Assembly (NCBI RefSeq): GCF_000169175.1
Contig: NZ_AAWS01000024.1
Coordinates: 1 to 64,000 of the forward strand
DNA from: Microscilla marina ATCC 23134
Lineage (GTDB): Bacteria; Bacteroidota; Bacteroidia; Cytophagales; Microscillaceae
Direction: 5' to 3'
DNA: 64,000 nt
The first letter of the stretch is position 1. Every line of letters begins with the position of its first letter. This document shows, in pieces, positions 39,101 to 45,699 of this stretch. The translations under genes and the position numbers were made by a program. The notes below the pieces were generated by a model, which was not told the origin of the DNA, did no database searches, and saw only the letters and a list, made by a program, of their open reading frames with translations.

Positions 39101-39398
39101 GGTTACTTATAGTCAGGTACGCTTTGTACAAGGAAACGACCTGATTCGCCTGGTGATATACCCCAATCCCTTTGCCCAACAAATGACGTTGAGTCTGAGC
39201 GGCAGTTTTGCTACTAAGTTACCTTTAAGGGTAGCGATCATTACCCTACAGGGTAAAACAATGATAAGCACCAAAGGCGACCTGTCTGAGGTACAAAATG
39301 CCTTGAATGCTCGTATCCATAGTTTGCCCACTGGCACTTATCTGATGAAAGTAATAGTAGGAGGGAAGCTGTATGTAAGGAAGGTAGTAAAAGAGTAA
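30159..39398 (+). CDS. Giant T9SS-secreted LamG-repeat surface protein, 3,079 residues
   Basis: A long signal region (about 1-54, ending AVAQAQ) precedes an N-terminal beta-sandwich (about 60-290, FDRADNNSLGAPW). A BACON/FN3-type region covers about 300-550, with a further beta-sandwich at about 560-760. LamG domain 1 lies at about 856-1040, a choice-of-anchor D domain at about 1087-1211 and another sandwich at about 1225-1425. Four LamG-plus-linker units follow, starting near 1428, 1802, 2171 and 2530. The end is a YYRLKQVD pre-sorting domain and the T9SS type A sorting domain, IYPNPFAQQMTLSLSG to VRKVVKE. It shares its domain types and C-terminal 200 residues with the protein at 22894-29415. 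LamG-rich T9SS proteins are usually adhesins or matrix components; that role is inferred. Confidence 0.9.
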   Translation: MQMSTHRKLCGLTHVLYPQSILASFVHFTQKTLSKLCWLTLGLWLCWGAVAQAQVAYNSVDNFDRADNNSLGAPWIENEADVTQLSITGNVLNAVNAGLTGLEPTNATRDLTAINASFDLGQSKIGWSFHMDFNRPPTGWGSITYGLGWVLAANETDLSSATVDGYALLWTKTNEELVLVRFENGIAGDDPGTIVVSTGLTYGTVGTAGVNARVEVTTEGIWTVYWEAGGALATATDIDAGSATGTDNTLFADANQKYTGPIWAHNTGADPNNSGNFDNFSFGIETSDVTLASSVNTVAANVIQGSQHHLVYTFDLTAANADATLTQVSFTTAGTYTASDINAFTLWFSADNTLDVNTDQAIASLTTALGAGVHTFTAFTQAINGGTTGYFFVTTNVAPLATVNNTIEVTPAITTADLTFSGVVNKLGTAVAGGTQTIVACNAPDNVTNLSATALNTEVLLNWVNGLCYDEILVVAKSGSTVTNVPTGDGSAYTADAAFGSGTDLGASEFVVFKGTATSETITSLTNNTTYFFKVFGRKGTVWGSGVELSTTPRAALLTWDFDGLTGNETNVVSGTQATNVSTVSPSNVVSRGAGINPSPNGDRFTSDSWATTNNTIANAIATDEYVQWTIETNDGFAMSLSAVLLNMQRSSAGPNSFVLRSSLDGYTSNLGSFSFTTVDATETQHIALSGFDNVVQPITFRLYGAGATNVGGNFGFETTTPGTADLAVYGVVNAVSATIATSTNALTGFSASTAAGAGASVSQSFRVSAENLTADVAIALNPTTDFELSIDNVTFSSTLADLGRTGNDLTNEPVTIYARLKPGLAAGNKSATITLSSTGATNQVITLLGNAVAHNGLAFDGTNEFVDVSGYAGIGGANARTVEAWIKTSNTSTQVITRWGASNGEEWLVQVTEGKLQVVANGKSNAGTAYIADGNWHHVAVSFANDGTPNISDALLYVDGVVDASSLVVSGSFNTNILSSTVLIGKNADDTRFFEGTIDELRIWSVARTPLEILEKMRCELTGSETGLEAYYNFNQGVAEDNNGFITALNDATANARHGDLNNFDLTMGNATSNFVAGSAAVNTNREINLRGNGIAIASGDITPVITDDTDFGEVSANTALTRIFTIENTGSETLSLTNPGAYVTLSGAGTSVFSIAQQPASGSIVGGGSQTFAIKFTPNNVGTLAATVTIRSNDCDENLYTFTVQGTGTPRAPLAIEALQKTVTLDFRNYTGTGVSANPTIAQLHSTNWAFSGMSDGQVLHGETNTTGDYAQGTSTGGVSTAGLYAFDINRNTAFGLQANGTDFDNGKAVLRLQNQTGSTITAVQVAYNLFVFNDQDIASTINLEYSTDGVSYTAVPDFTFTSPTISTGAAWSSANALSGFISGLRLAGGAFLYLRWSNTLSAAAEADEIALDDIQVTAYAILNARTNALSLDGTGDYVEAADNHLLDIDGGSGENLTIDLWAKFAATTGTQTLLKKRTGAGQGYELNYDGTQFNFIVENGSNNEQRVSYVVTPSVTDWTHIAARFNSTNGDLTLYVNGVEGANSAGVAAGFDLSNTATLRIGADDAGANGLNGAIDELSIWTSARTEDEIRENMHLNLLGDEAGLVAYYQLSEAAGSTTTAELIGFSTGTLHGNATFITSTINLGRNGTSNTQTVGAAGFPISVDFTTGNDANLTMSVSAHSVTEKFTATYQQYAPNATTGITVSETNYSIPRWTINKANDASTFVADITFQYPDNTFDNLVPRNYVLYNRAMGADGTWIKLNMVPSAMTANTIKFDGVTTVGQFMVVREQDKPDTIRGQMLSLDGTGDQMEVADHPNLNFNNQSFTVELWARSTGGGGDQTLVSKRSGAAGYELVYKSATNQLEFTVQNAGAGLASVTVSSFTLSTINWTHLAASYNATNGEASIYVNGLTPITTVGTPGLDASNALPLRIGADGAGANFFQGTIDEVRLWNTLRTANELRENMHLTLLGTESNLVNYWQFNNDARDYIGGNDGTLNGNASVTVASTVNVGRSGASQTVNVPVAATGNQDFTASANVSISITAAQAVANDDITVTYQQFTPNTNTNITGTTLLDNPMWTINKSTSNGTFTGNITFTFPTNVFADRYVLVNYELYRRDMGADGAWVITNLSATSITDNTITFAGFDNTHIGQLMVVRTSEVAPDRSRGTMLTLDGVGDYVEIADNNSLDFAGQNFTISLWAKANGGSDDQPLISKRSGGAGYELIYKQASGQLEFIVDNGAGGIATATVNSFTLSAAEWTHVAVSYNGTTGAASVYINGQNPVQANQAVIDPSNALALRIGANVAGTNFFQGFIDEVRLWNTVRSQDQIREAMHLTLRGSETGIVSYYQFNGDSNDDIGTNNGTLNGNASIAANSTVNVGRPGATESHSIATGVSTQNFSAANVSVSFTAHSTTENFTVTYQQFAPNAVVGITGTTLYQNPMWTINKADATATFTADITFTFPANTLDQFIAANYALYRRNVGADGTWTLAVAQATSITSTSITFEGINDIGQYMVVRTTEAAPTGSAGNCLSFNGTTQYLSTATVVTNAQDNFTIEGWVRWDGGGTADRLFFYNGDSENLTATTGYGVGINEANTVTAFIGNGTATLTELSSGKALTAGEWVHIALVRRATNWFIYVDGVEFDLSNASTPSVPTVSATLGGGTSGAKHLNGRLDEWRMWSVARTIIEIRERMHLINFGNEADLIANWQLNETSGSTAFDYVGDFDATHNNTPAITTSTAPIGRGASNTTDVSTVSQDVTFGATRLRIVFGNTEVPGGDVVVTRLDAFANTSPTLTTASTYWVIHNYGANPTFTNLATVEVTLPSGDEVSNEDEFTPANIKLFKRASGSDGSWGAALGGAASASNTTKVITFSNLTGFTSFSQVLVGSDGTSGLPVVLGSFEAKRQTNAQVQLRWATISEHENAGFAIEKSEQGTAYKRIGFVDGAGNSVEKKYYQFIDNNASSSAYYRLKQVDINGEVTYSQVRFVQGNDLIRLVIYPNPFAQQMTLSLSGSFATKLPLRVAIITLQGKTMISTKGDLSEVQNALNARIHSLPTGTYLMKVIVGGKLYVRKVVKE
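34441..38250 (+). repeat. Tandem LamG-plus-linker coding modules, period about 1.1 kb
   Basis: Module starts fall near 34441, 35563, 36670 and 37747, giving spacings of about 1,122, 1,107 and 1,077 bases. Each of the first three encodes a LamG domain followed by a linker domain with a TYQQF/Y-x-PN, W-TINK and GQ-MVVR pattern. The fourth has LamG and the C-terminal region. Protein similarity is high and DNA similarity moderate, so the modules are older than the 24.7-25.9 kb repeats. Confidence 0.8.
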
Positions 39399-39503
39399 AG
39401 GGCAAGAAAAACTTTGTTACTTATTATAAGCTTATTGGGTTTATCATATTAAAATACAAAATCACCCAAAAGGTGATGATTAAATGACAAGCTCTAAAGC
39501 ACA

Positions 39504-39541
39504 AATCCCGTTTCAGGAATGTCTGAAACGGGATTTTTTTT
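39504..39541 (+). terminator. Strong rho-independent terminator after the second giant gene
   Basis: AATCCCGTTTCAG (39504-39516) pairs perfectly with CTGAAACGGGATT (39523-39535) around GAATGT, followed by six more T. Confidence 0.92.
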
Positions 39542-39550
39542 ACTACCTAC

Positions 39551-39703
39551 TAACTAATTGAAAATAAGTGTACTATGAATTAGTTAGCTACCCGTGAACT
39601 GAACCTATTTCTAAATCCCGATTTATATTTATCGGGGCAGCAGCTTGCTGTAATGAGTTCAACGCAGTTAGGGTGTACCTAGAACCCAGCGCCCCTGGAA
39701 CCT
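39551..39703. repeat. Copy of the dispersed intergenic repeat
   Basis: The stretch begins ACTAATTGAAAATAAGTGTA and ends near GGGTGTACCTAGAACC, like the copies at about 18.8-19.2 and 51.1 kb. It also has a hairpin CCCGAT/ATCGGG in the position of ACCGAT/ATCGGT. It lies between the convergent giant gene and nadC. Confidence 0.6.
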
Positions 39704-39710
39704 TATATCA

Positions 39711-40580
39711 TTAATCAATCGCCTTAAGGCTAATATCTAAGCTTTTGATAGAGTGGGTAAGCGCCCCTACCGAAATAAAATTGACTCCAGTTTCGGCCAC
39801 TTCTTTGATGGTTTCGAGCGTAATGCCTCCCGAAGCCTCTGTGGTAAACCTACCTCCGATCAATCCCACGGCAGTGGTCATATCCTCTACCGACATATTG
39901 TCGAGCATGATCACATCTATATTGCCCACTCGCAGCACCTCTCTTACCTCGTCAAGGTTTTGAGTTTCAATCTCTATTCTGAGTTTTCTGTCACTGGCTT
40001 GCAAAAACTGTAGGGTCTTGTTGATTGCCTGTTCGATGCCCCCTGCATACGCAATGTGGTTGTCTTTGAGCATGATCATATCATACAAACCAAAGCGATG
40101 ATTGACTCCACCACCAATTGCCACCGCCCATTTTTCGGGCATTCTGAAATTAGGCGTAGTTTTTCGAGTATCCAGCAGCTTTGCCTTGGTGTGGGCAATA
40201 CGTTGGTTAATCTGGTCGGTATAAGTAGCAATACCGCTCATGCGTTGCATACAGTTGAGCACCAAACGCTCTGCTTTGAGAATAGACTGTGCTTTGCCTG
40301 TCACTATCAAACCAATGTCTCCATGCTTTACCTTGGTGCCATCTTCTATTTTTACATCCAGTGTAAGGTCAGCATCTACCTGACGAAATATATGCCGGGC
40401 AAGATCTATCCCAGCGAGTATACCGTCGTCTTTGATAATTAAACGTGCCTGACGCTCAGCATCGGCGGGAACAGAGGCAAGCGAAGAAAAATCACCTTCA
40501 CCCACATCTTCTATCAAAGCAGTTTGGATAAACTGCTCGATATTTTCGGGAGTTAAATATGTTAGTTCTTGAGTTTTCAT
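39711..40580 (-). CDS. nadC: Nicotinate-nucleotide pyrophosphorylase (carboxylating)
   Basis: The 289-residue enzyme converts quinolinate and PRPP to nicotinate mononucleotide in de novo NAD synthesis. Family features are LIEDVGEGDFSS near residue 22, ERLVLNCMQRMSGIAT near residue 105, and DTRKTTPNFRMPEKWAV with the quinolinate-binding Arg/Lys residues near residue 137. GGGVNHRFGLYDMIMLKDNH near residue 157, and ASGGI near residue 250, complete it. The length is normal. A DUF4783 lipoprotein gene lies 217 bases upstream on the same strand. nadA and nadB are not in the window. Confidence 0.97.
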   Translation of the reverse strand: MKTQELTYLTPENIEQFIQTALIEDVGEGDFSSLASVPADAERQARLIIKDDGILAGIDLARHIFRQVDADLTLDVKIEDGTKVKHGDIGLIVTGKAQSILKAERLVLNCMQRMSGIATYTDQINQRIAHTKAKLLDTRKTTPNFRMPEKWAVAIGGGVNHRFGLYDMIMLKDNHIAYAGGIEQAINKTLQFLQASDRKLRIEIETQNLDEVREVLRVGNIDVIMLDNMSVEDMTTAVGLIGGRFTTEASGGITLETIKEVAETGVNFISVGALTHSIKSLDISLKAID

Positions 40581-40797
40581 ACAGCAAAAGTATAATTTTT
40601 AGTCGAGAGCCCTAATAGAGATAAGCCTTAAGCCCCCATAGGGCTTTCTTATAAAAAATGAGAAATCTCTCTGAAGCTTACCAAGTTCGAGGTCTCGATC
40701 GGGTGTGAAGACACAGCCCGAGGCTGAAGAGACAAGCCTTTTTATCGTATTTGTAAATTTGAGAGTGCCTTGGAGCCGCTACAGCTACGCAACTCAA

Positions 40798-41208
40798 TTA
40801 AAACGTTTCTACAAAGATCAGCTTTTCGATCAGGAAATCTTTTTGGTGAGGAACAAGCAACATTGCCAGGCTGTAGTTTTTGCCATACGATTTATAGGTG
40901 CCAAGGGTATAGTGACGCCCCGACTTCATAATGCCTTGGTGCAAGTATTGAAAGTTTACTGGAGGGTATTGTCTGAAGAACTCACGCATCACAAAAGTAG
41001 CCTGAGTTTTACTGTAGAGGAAGTTTTCGTGATTGATGCTAAGGCTTACCCTTTCGGTAAATTGACGGGAAAGCATGTGGTAGTTGCTTTGGGTGAGCGC
41101 CACCTTTACCCGGTCTGTAATCTCGTTTTCGGCTTTGGCAATACAGCCCTCCAATAACAAGACAGATAAGAATACAACTAAAATATTTTTTAATAAGCCA
41201 GCAACCAT
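40798..41208 (-). CDS. DUF4783-type lipoprotein
   Basis: The 136-residue protein has an N-terminal signal with the lipobox LLEGC near residue 22. The mature part is a compact NTF2-like alpha+beta domain (about 25-136), with FTERVSLSINHENFLYSK, a helix VMREFFRQYP and strands HYTLGTYKSYGKNYSLAML. This fits the DUF4783 family of small Bacteroidota proteins, which I recall near nadC in other genomes. Function is unknown. nadC lies downstream on the same strand. Confidence 0.75.
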   Translation of the reverse strand: MVAGLLKNILVVFLSVLLLEGCIAKAENEITDRVKVALTQSNYHMLSRQFTERVSLSINHENFLYSKTQATFVMREFFRQYPPVNFQYLHQGIMKSGRHYTLGTYKSYGKNYSLAMLLVPHQKDFLIEKLIFVETF

Positions 41209-41518
41209 TCAAAATAATTTTACCCACCTACGGCTAAAATTATGCCACTGAATTTGGCAAGGTTGACAAAACAACTCAAGCATTTTATTGATGTGCTGGT
41301 ACTTTCGGTGCTTTTTTCGGGCAGTAAAGCCTGAAAACCAACTCAGTAAGAAGCGCATTGTTAAAATTTGACTTGCCAGTGATGGACTATAGACAAGATT
41401 TTGAAATAAATAAAATCCAAAAGTTAACGCTTAAAGACGTATAGCTTAATGAGTACTTAAATTGCATTTTAATGACTTTATCAATTTATTTGCTCTGTAC
41501 ATTACCAAAACAAAGACC

Positions 41519-42208
41519 GTGGAGAATATTATAGAGACCCATCAGTTGGTAAAAACTTTTAATGCAGGCAAACCCAACGAGGTACGCCCAGTGCGTGAAG
41601 TAAACCTCCAGATCAAAGAAAATAGTTGTGTGGTGCTCAAAGGTCCTTCGGGGTCGGGCAAGACCACCCTGCTTACCCTGTTGAGCTGCCTTGCTAAACC
41701 TACCTCGGGTAAACACATTTGTATGGGCGAACACGTATCGCGGTGGTCTGAAAAGTTTCTCACCCGTTTTAGGCAACAGCACATTGGAGTGGTTTTTCAG
41801 CATTTTCAATTGGTCAAAGGTTTTACCACTGCAATGAATGTAGCTTTGCCACTGGTGCCCCAACAAATAAAGCAAAGTAAAATGAACCAAATGGTGGCGC
41901 AGGTAGTAGCTCAGGTAAGCCTACAGCATCGCTTGCACTTTAAGGTAGACCACCTGTCGGGAGGAGAGCTACAGCGGGTAGCTATAGCCAGGGCATTGGT
42001 AAACAACCCTACAATTATTCTTGCCGATGAACCTACTGCGCACCTCGATCGAAAGCTTTCGGTGAATATTTTAGATATATTTGCTGCGCTAAAAGCTCAG
42101 GGAAAAACCTTGATATTGACTACCCACGATCCTTTGGTAGAAGACCACCCAATGATAGACCATAGCATTACAATGCAAGATGGAGTGATTGTGAGCGAAG
42201 AAAAATAA
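41519..42208 (+). CDS. ABC transporter ATP-binding protein (LolD/MacB type)
   Basis: No ATG is available near the N terminus. A GTG at 41519 gives 229 residues; a TTG at 41462 gives 248. The nucleotide-binding domain is complete: Walker [11 protein letters not shown]-loop VVFQHFQLV, signature LSGGELQ, Walker B IILADEP, and switch His in LTTHD. The short length and the position of the acidic residues fit the LolD/FtsE/MacB group, which powers MacB-like permeases that extract or export lipoproteins, peptides or drugs. No permease gene is next to it. It is followed after 18 bases by a sigma-like gene and then an anti-sigma-like gene, suggesting one operon. Confidence 0.88.
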   Translation: MENIIETHQLVKTFNAGKPNEVRPVREVNLQIKENSCVVLKGPSGSGKTTLLTLLSCLAKPTSGKHICMGEHVSRWSEKFLTRFRQQHIGVVFQHFQLVKGFTTAMNVALPLVPQQIKQSKMNQMVAQVVAQVSLQHRLHFKVDHLSGGELQRVAIARALVNNPTIILADEPTAHLDRKLSVNILDIFAALKAQGKTLILTTHDPLVEDHPMIDHSITMQDGVIVSEEK

Positions 42209-42226
42209 GTCCCAAACCTATACACT

Positions 42227-43024
42227 ATGGATAATAATATTGAAGACTACAATTTGTTGCACGCCCACCCCGACAAACTGCTCGTGCGGGACGATTACCA
42301 ACAGGTAATGAAACGGGTGGTATATAAATTTATGAAACGGGGTTTTTTTAAAGGGTTTGCAGTAGACGACTTGCAACAAGAACTTAATATGGCGTTTTTG
42401 ACCCAAAAAATGGCGTATATTCAAAAAAACTATAAGCCCAACGATGGCTTGTTGATTAGTTACTTTGAGCGTGCTGTATATAACAAGTGCATTGACATTA
42501 GTAAGTTGAGCATACACCAGCAAGAAAACCGCAAGGAGGCGTTGGAGGGTTATATGATCAAACCTCAAAATGCCAACCCTGAAAGTAAACTTATTTTTCA
42601 GGAAATATTAGAAGGGGAGGTCAATAAACTAAAAGACTACCTGCGCATGTTTACCCGCACCAAGTTTAGGTTGTTGCTGTTGCTCAAGCTGTATGCCCGC
42701 ATTGTGCTCGATAAAAACGACTTGACCAGCTATTGTCCCAAGATTCAGGCAAAAACCCTCAAAGATTTTTTGGCAACTTATGGTGTGCCTTACAGCAACA
42801 AAAAAGACAAAGAAGTATACAATGATGTGATCCCTTTGTTTAATGCCTGTGACCAGAAAAAAAATACCCCCGATGCTTTACGCAAATGGATCAATGACCG
42901 TACTCAAGAACTCATGAAAATGTTGAACGAGGGTGGGGAGCGGGAATATGACAAAGAAAAACTAAAAAACTTGATTCAAATGTTACCTAAATCTCCATTT
43001 TCCAGGAGCACAACCAGTAAGTAG
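42227..43024 (+). CDS. Sigma-factor-like protein (region 2 resemblance)
   Basis: The 265-residue protein resembles sigma-70 region 2 over about residues 20-95: a helix with VDDLQQELNMAFLTQKM, then YKPNDGLLISYFERAVYNKC and a following DISKL. The rest (about 95-265) is helical and basic but lacks a clear region 4 helix-turn-helix. A WIND helix near residue 225 is unlike known sigma C-terminal domains. It could be a divergent ECF-like sigma factor or a non-sigma relative. Its next neighbour encodes a zinc-finger/TM protein of anti-sigma style, which supports the sigma reading. Confidence 0.6.
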   Translation: MDNNIEDYNLLHAHPDKLLVRDDYQQVMKRVVYKFMKRGFFKGFAVDDLQQELNMAFLTQKMAYIQKNYKPNDGLLISYFERAVYNKCIDISKLSIHQQENRKEALEGYMIKPQNANPESKLIFQEILEGEVNKLKDYLRMFTRTKFRLLLLLKLYARIVLDKNDLTSYCPKIQAKTLKDFLATYGVPYSNKKDKEVYNDVIPLFNACDQKKNTPDALRKWINDRTQELMKMLNEGGEREYDKEKLKNLIQMLPKSPFSRSTTSK

Positions 43025-43069
43025 TGTTGATAAAGAGTAAAACAGTTATTTGGCATTCAAAAGTCAACT

Positions 43070-43984
43070 ATGAATAAAAATTCCAACTTTTTTGATGAAC
43101 AGGGACATCTCAACGATGCCGGAATAATGCTTTGGGCAGATGCAATGCGGCTACAGCGAGAGCTTGAACTACCCGAAGCACTGCAAGAACATCTCGAACT
43201 GTGCAGTCAATGCCGAATGAGTGTATTTGATTATTATGAGTTTAAGAAAGAGGATGATATTGCTGAACTGGCAAATCATTTTTATTTTGATAATAAGGAG
43301 GTAAGCGAGCAACCCATAAAACAGACTCCTGTAAAGCCAATAACAACCGTTAAAGCCAAAGGTAGAACAGGCATCATACAAAGGCAAATTGCAGTAGCTG
43401 CCAGTGTGGTTGTTTTGTTGGTAGCAGGTTTCTGGGTGGCACAAAACATCAACAAAAAGCCCGCTACAAATCCAGGGATTGCCAATCAAAATGTATCAGA
43501 TACCAACCGTAACACTCCCTCGGTCAAAGACAAGTCTGTGAAGACTCACCCCAATAAATTGGCAGAGAAAAACATTGATTCGGCAAAGCAAAAGAGTAAT
43601 GAACCACCTAAAGTAAAAGAGGTAGTTCAAAACCCACCTGCACCTGTTTTTGACGATGCTATTGCATTTTTAGACCAAAAGATTCAGCGAAATACCCACA
43701 ACAGGGGTAACCAGAAGGCAAGCCAACCCCAACAAGGTGCTACGTTTAAGGCTGGTGAATCTATTGGATTTAGCTGGGACAGTAGCCAGGCAGCTGAAGC
43801 CTTTGAGCTGAGATTGTTCACTAAAAATACGCAGGGTATGCCCCAAATTATTAAAATTGATGGAGCTACCAGTCAATACCAGTTTACGGGACAACTAAAA
43901 AGTGGCAAACACTACTGGCGTTTGTTTAAAGTAAATCAAGGGCGTAAAAAAGAGATAAGTTTGGGAAGCTTTCAGGTAAAGTAA
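43070..43984 (+). CDS. Anti-sigma-like membrane protein with HxxxCxxC motif
   Basis: The 304-residue protein has a cytoplasmic N-terminal region with HLELCSQC (H-x3-C-x2-C) near residue 40, which is the zinc-binding ZAS pattern of anti-sigma factors. A single membrane helix lies at about 105-125 (AVAASVVVLLVAGFWVA). The outer part is low-complexity (K, N, P, T and Q), then a beta-sandwich (about 225-304) with IGFSWDSSQAAEAFELRLF and HYWRLFKVNQG. This layout could sense an envelope signal and hold the upstream sigma-like protein. The pairing is inferred from gene order and motifs. Confidence 0.7.
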   Translation: MNKNSNFFDEQGHLNDAGIMLWADAMRLQRELELPEALQEHLELCSQCRMSVFDYYEFKKEDDIAELANHFYFDNKEVSEQPIKQTPVKPITTVKAKGRTGIIQRQIAVAASVVVLLVAGFWVAQNINKKPATNPGIANQNVSDTNRNTPSVKDKSVKTHPNKLAEKNIDSAKQKSNEPPKVKEVVQNPPAPVFDDAIAFLDQKIQRNTHNRGNQKASQPQQGATFKAGESIGFSWDSSQAAEAFELRLFTKNTQGMPQIIKIDGATSQYQFTGQLKSGKHYWRLFKVNQGRKKEISLGSFQVK

Positions 43985-44020
43985 TTGGTTGCTACTTGAC
44001 AAAGTAGGTTTATTAGCAAA

Positions 44021-44034
44021 AAAAGGAGCCATTA
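44021..44034. terminator. Left half of a terminator hairpin split by an IS630-family element
   Basis: AAAAGGAGCCA (44021-44031) is the left arm. Its partner, TGGCTCCTTTT, is at 45163-45173 beyond the element. Rejoining the flanks at the duplicated TA restores an 11-bp stem around TTAT, with A residues on one side and T on the other. Confidence 0.75.
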
Positions 44035-45159
44035 GGGGCGACACTGGATAATTAATAAAAAGCAACATCAGGATTTTCAAAAAACTTCTTGATGATGCTT
44101 TTTTTGTTTTTAAACTCCCGAAGTATTTGCTTTAGCTTTCGGCCTAATTTTTTGACAGTTGGAAATACCTGATTTTTCATTATTACATTTTTTAGATAAT
44201 TCCATACTTGCTCAGAAGCATTTAACTCAGGAGAGTAGCTAGGTTGTTTGACCAATAACAACCTACCTTCTGGTAATGTCTCCAAAAACTCCTGCACTAT
44301 TTTACAATGGTGGATACTCGCTCCATCCCATATCAGAGTAACAGGGATATCAGTTTGTTTAATCAGTACTTTTAGAAACTCTACGATTGCCTCCCCATCA
44401 TAAGGCTTTTTTTGGTGTGTATACACTAATTGTCCTTTTTCAGAAATTGCTGCACAAACCATATAGCTTTTAAAACCTTTATCCCAAAGTGGTAGGTGCT
44501 GAGTTTTTCCCACAGGAGAATAGCTTCGTTGCTTTAAAGGGTTAAGCAAAAAACTGGATTCATCACCATAAAAGATCACTCTACCCTCTTTTTGAGCTTG
44601 TTTGCGCAATTCTGGTAAACGTTGTTCTTTCCACGTTTTGACACTTTTGGCATCCTGTTTAGGGCAGTAAGTGTCAGGTTTAGTTCAACTCCACCTAATT
44701 TTTTGTAAAATCTTACTAATATTGGACAAACAATAATCCAAACCAAAATGAGAAGAAATTAACTTTTGAACACGGCTGCGATCCCAGTAATCTTCTGAAT
44801 ATCCATAGTCAGAAGCTCCTTTGGATAGTAATTGCTCAAGTGTTGCCAAGTCTGAGGAATCTAAGCCTGAGGTTGGTCCGCTATGAGGCACAGGGGCTAT
44901 ACCAGAAAACCCATCAGTAGCATAGTTTTGTAAGGTCTGACTGACCAAACCTTGACTACAACTCACTACATCAGCTATTTCTTCCTGAGTTAAATCATGC
45001 TTTGAGAGACGTACTATTAATTGACGACGGTATTCTTTTATATCTGTATCTTTGGTGATTTCTAGTGTTTCCATATATATACAATATAAAATAAATTGGA
45101 ATCTCGCAAATGGGGCTATAGTTGAATACAGGTCAATATTAAATCACAAGTGTCGCCCC
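44035..45159 (-). mobile_element. IS630-family insertion sequence, 1,125 bp, transposase inactivated
   Basis: Terminal repeats begin GGGGCGACACT at 44035 and on the reverse strand at 45159; about 19 of the first 23 positions match. A TA dinucleotide flanks each end (44033-44034 and 45160-45161), as expected for the TA target duplication of IS630/Tc1-mariner elements. The element carries one transposase gene, which has an in-frame stop. It lies in the loop of a former bidirectional terminator between the anti-sigma-like gene and the lipocalin-like gene. Confidence 0.9.
44052..45074 (-). pseudogene. IS630-family transposase interrupted by an in-frame TGA
   Basis: The gene would encode about 340 residues. 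The N-terminal half (45074 to 44685) carries helix-turn-helix DNA-binding segments (LTQEEIADVVSCSQGLVSQ) and ends RWS, then TGA at 44685-44687. The frame continues without a shift as TKPDTYCPKQDAKSVKTW and joins the catalytic half. The DDE residues lie in FYGDESSF, LIWDGASIHH and ELNASEQVWNYLK. A single CGA-to-TGA change would explain the stop, since an arginine at that place fits the family. Translation could restart near 44609, but that fragment lacks the DNA-binding domain. Confidence 0.88.
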
Positions 45160-45173
45160 TATTGGCTCCTTTT
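45160..45173. terminator. Right half of the terminator hairpin split by the IS630-family element
   Basis: TGGCTCCTTTT (45163-45173) is the right arm of the hairpin whose left arm is at 44021-44031. Confidence 0.75.
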
Positions 45174-45198
45174 GTGGGTTAAAAGTAGCGAGTCAAAA

Positions 45199-45609
45199 CT
45201 ACTCCTTTTTCTTGACAGGGGCTTTATAAGGAATCAGGTACAAAGTAGCACTTTCACCATTTTTACCAGTAGTAATAGTACAACGGCATTTACTCAATTC
45301 ATCTATGGTCCACTCGGAGCCAAACTCGCCCCCCTCCATGATAAGTTTTTTTCCATCTTCGCTCAGTTTCCAACTTCCCGAATCAGGTTCTCCATCTTTG
45401 GCATATTTGCCATTTTTTTTAAATTCAATGCTACGCTCTTCGCCATCATCTAGGTCAAACTCTTTAGTATGTTCACCCATTACTATCTTTTCAGGCATCC
45501 ATTTACGAATCAATAATTTTTCCTTGCCAGCATCAACCACAGGAGTAAACGCCGATAAAGCAACCAATAAGGTAAAACAAGTTATCATTGCTTTTGTGTA
45601 AGTTTTCAT
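45199..45609 (-). CDS. Secreted lipocalin-like protein
   Basis: The 136-residue protein has a signal peptide (about 1-27, ending VVDAG). A small beta-barrel-like domain follows with LLIRKWMPEKIVM, IEFKKNGKYAKDGEPDSG, SWKLSEDGKKLIMEGG and a C-terminal strand ATLYLIPYK. The K-W-x-P start and the FKxxGK / G-SWKL core match the lipocalin-like group common in this phylum; its ligand is unknown. A paralogue lies at 46353-46730, with decayed copies in between. Its terminator was split by the IS630-type element. Confidence 0.75.
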   Translation of the reverse strand: MKTYTKAMITCFTLLVALSAFTPVVDAGKEKLLIRKWMPEKIVMGEHTKEFDLDDGEERSIEFKKNGKYAKDGEPDSGSWKLSEDGKKLIMEGGEFGSEWTIDELSKCRCTITTGKNGESATLYLIPYKAPVKKKE

Positions 45610-45699
45610 AATGTATATAGGTTAAATTTTAATAATATAAAGTGTTTTAAAATGGTGCTAAGTGTGTTTGTACTGATTTATTTTTTAAATAAAAACTCA

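Noticed and set aside
45052..45453. 133-codon plus-strand frame across the IS630 end and the lipocalin-like gene
   Set aside because: It is antisense to a recognisable secreted protein and crosses the insertion-sequence end.
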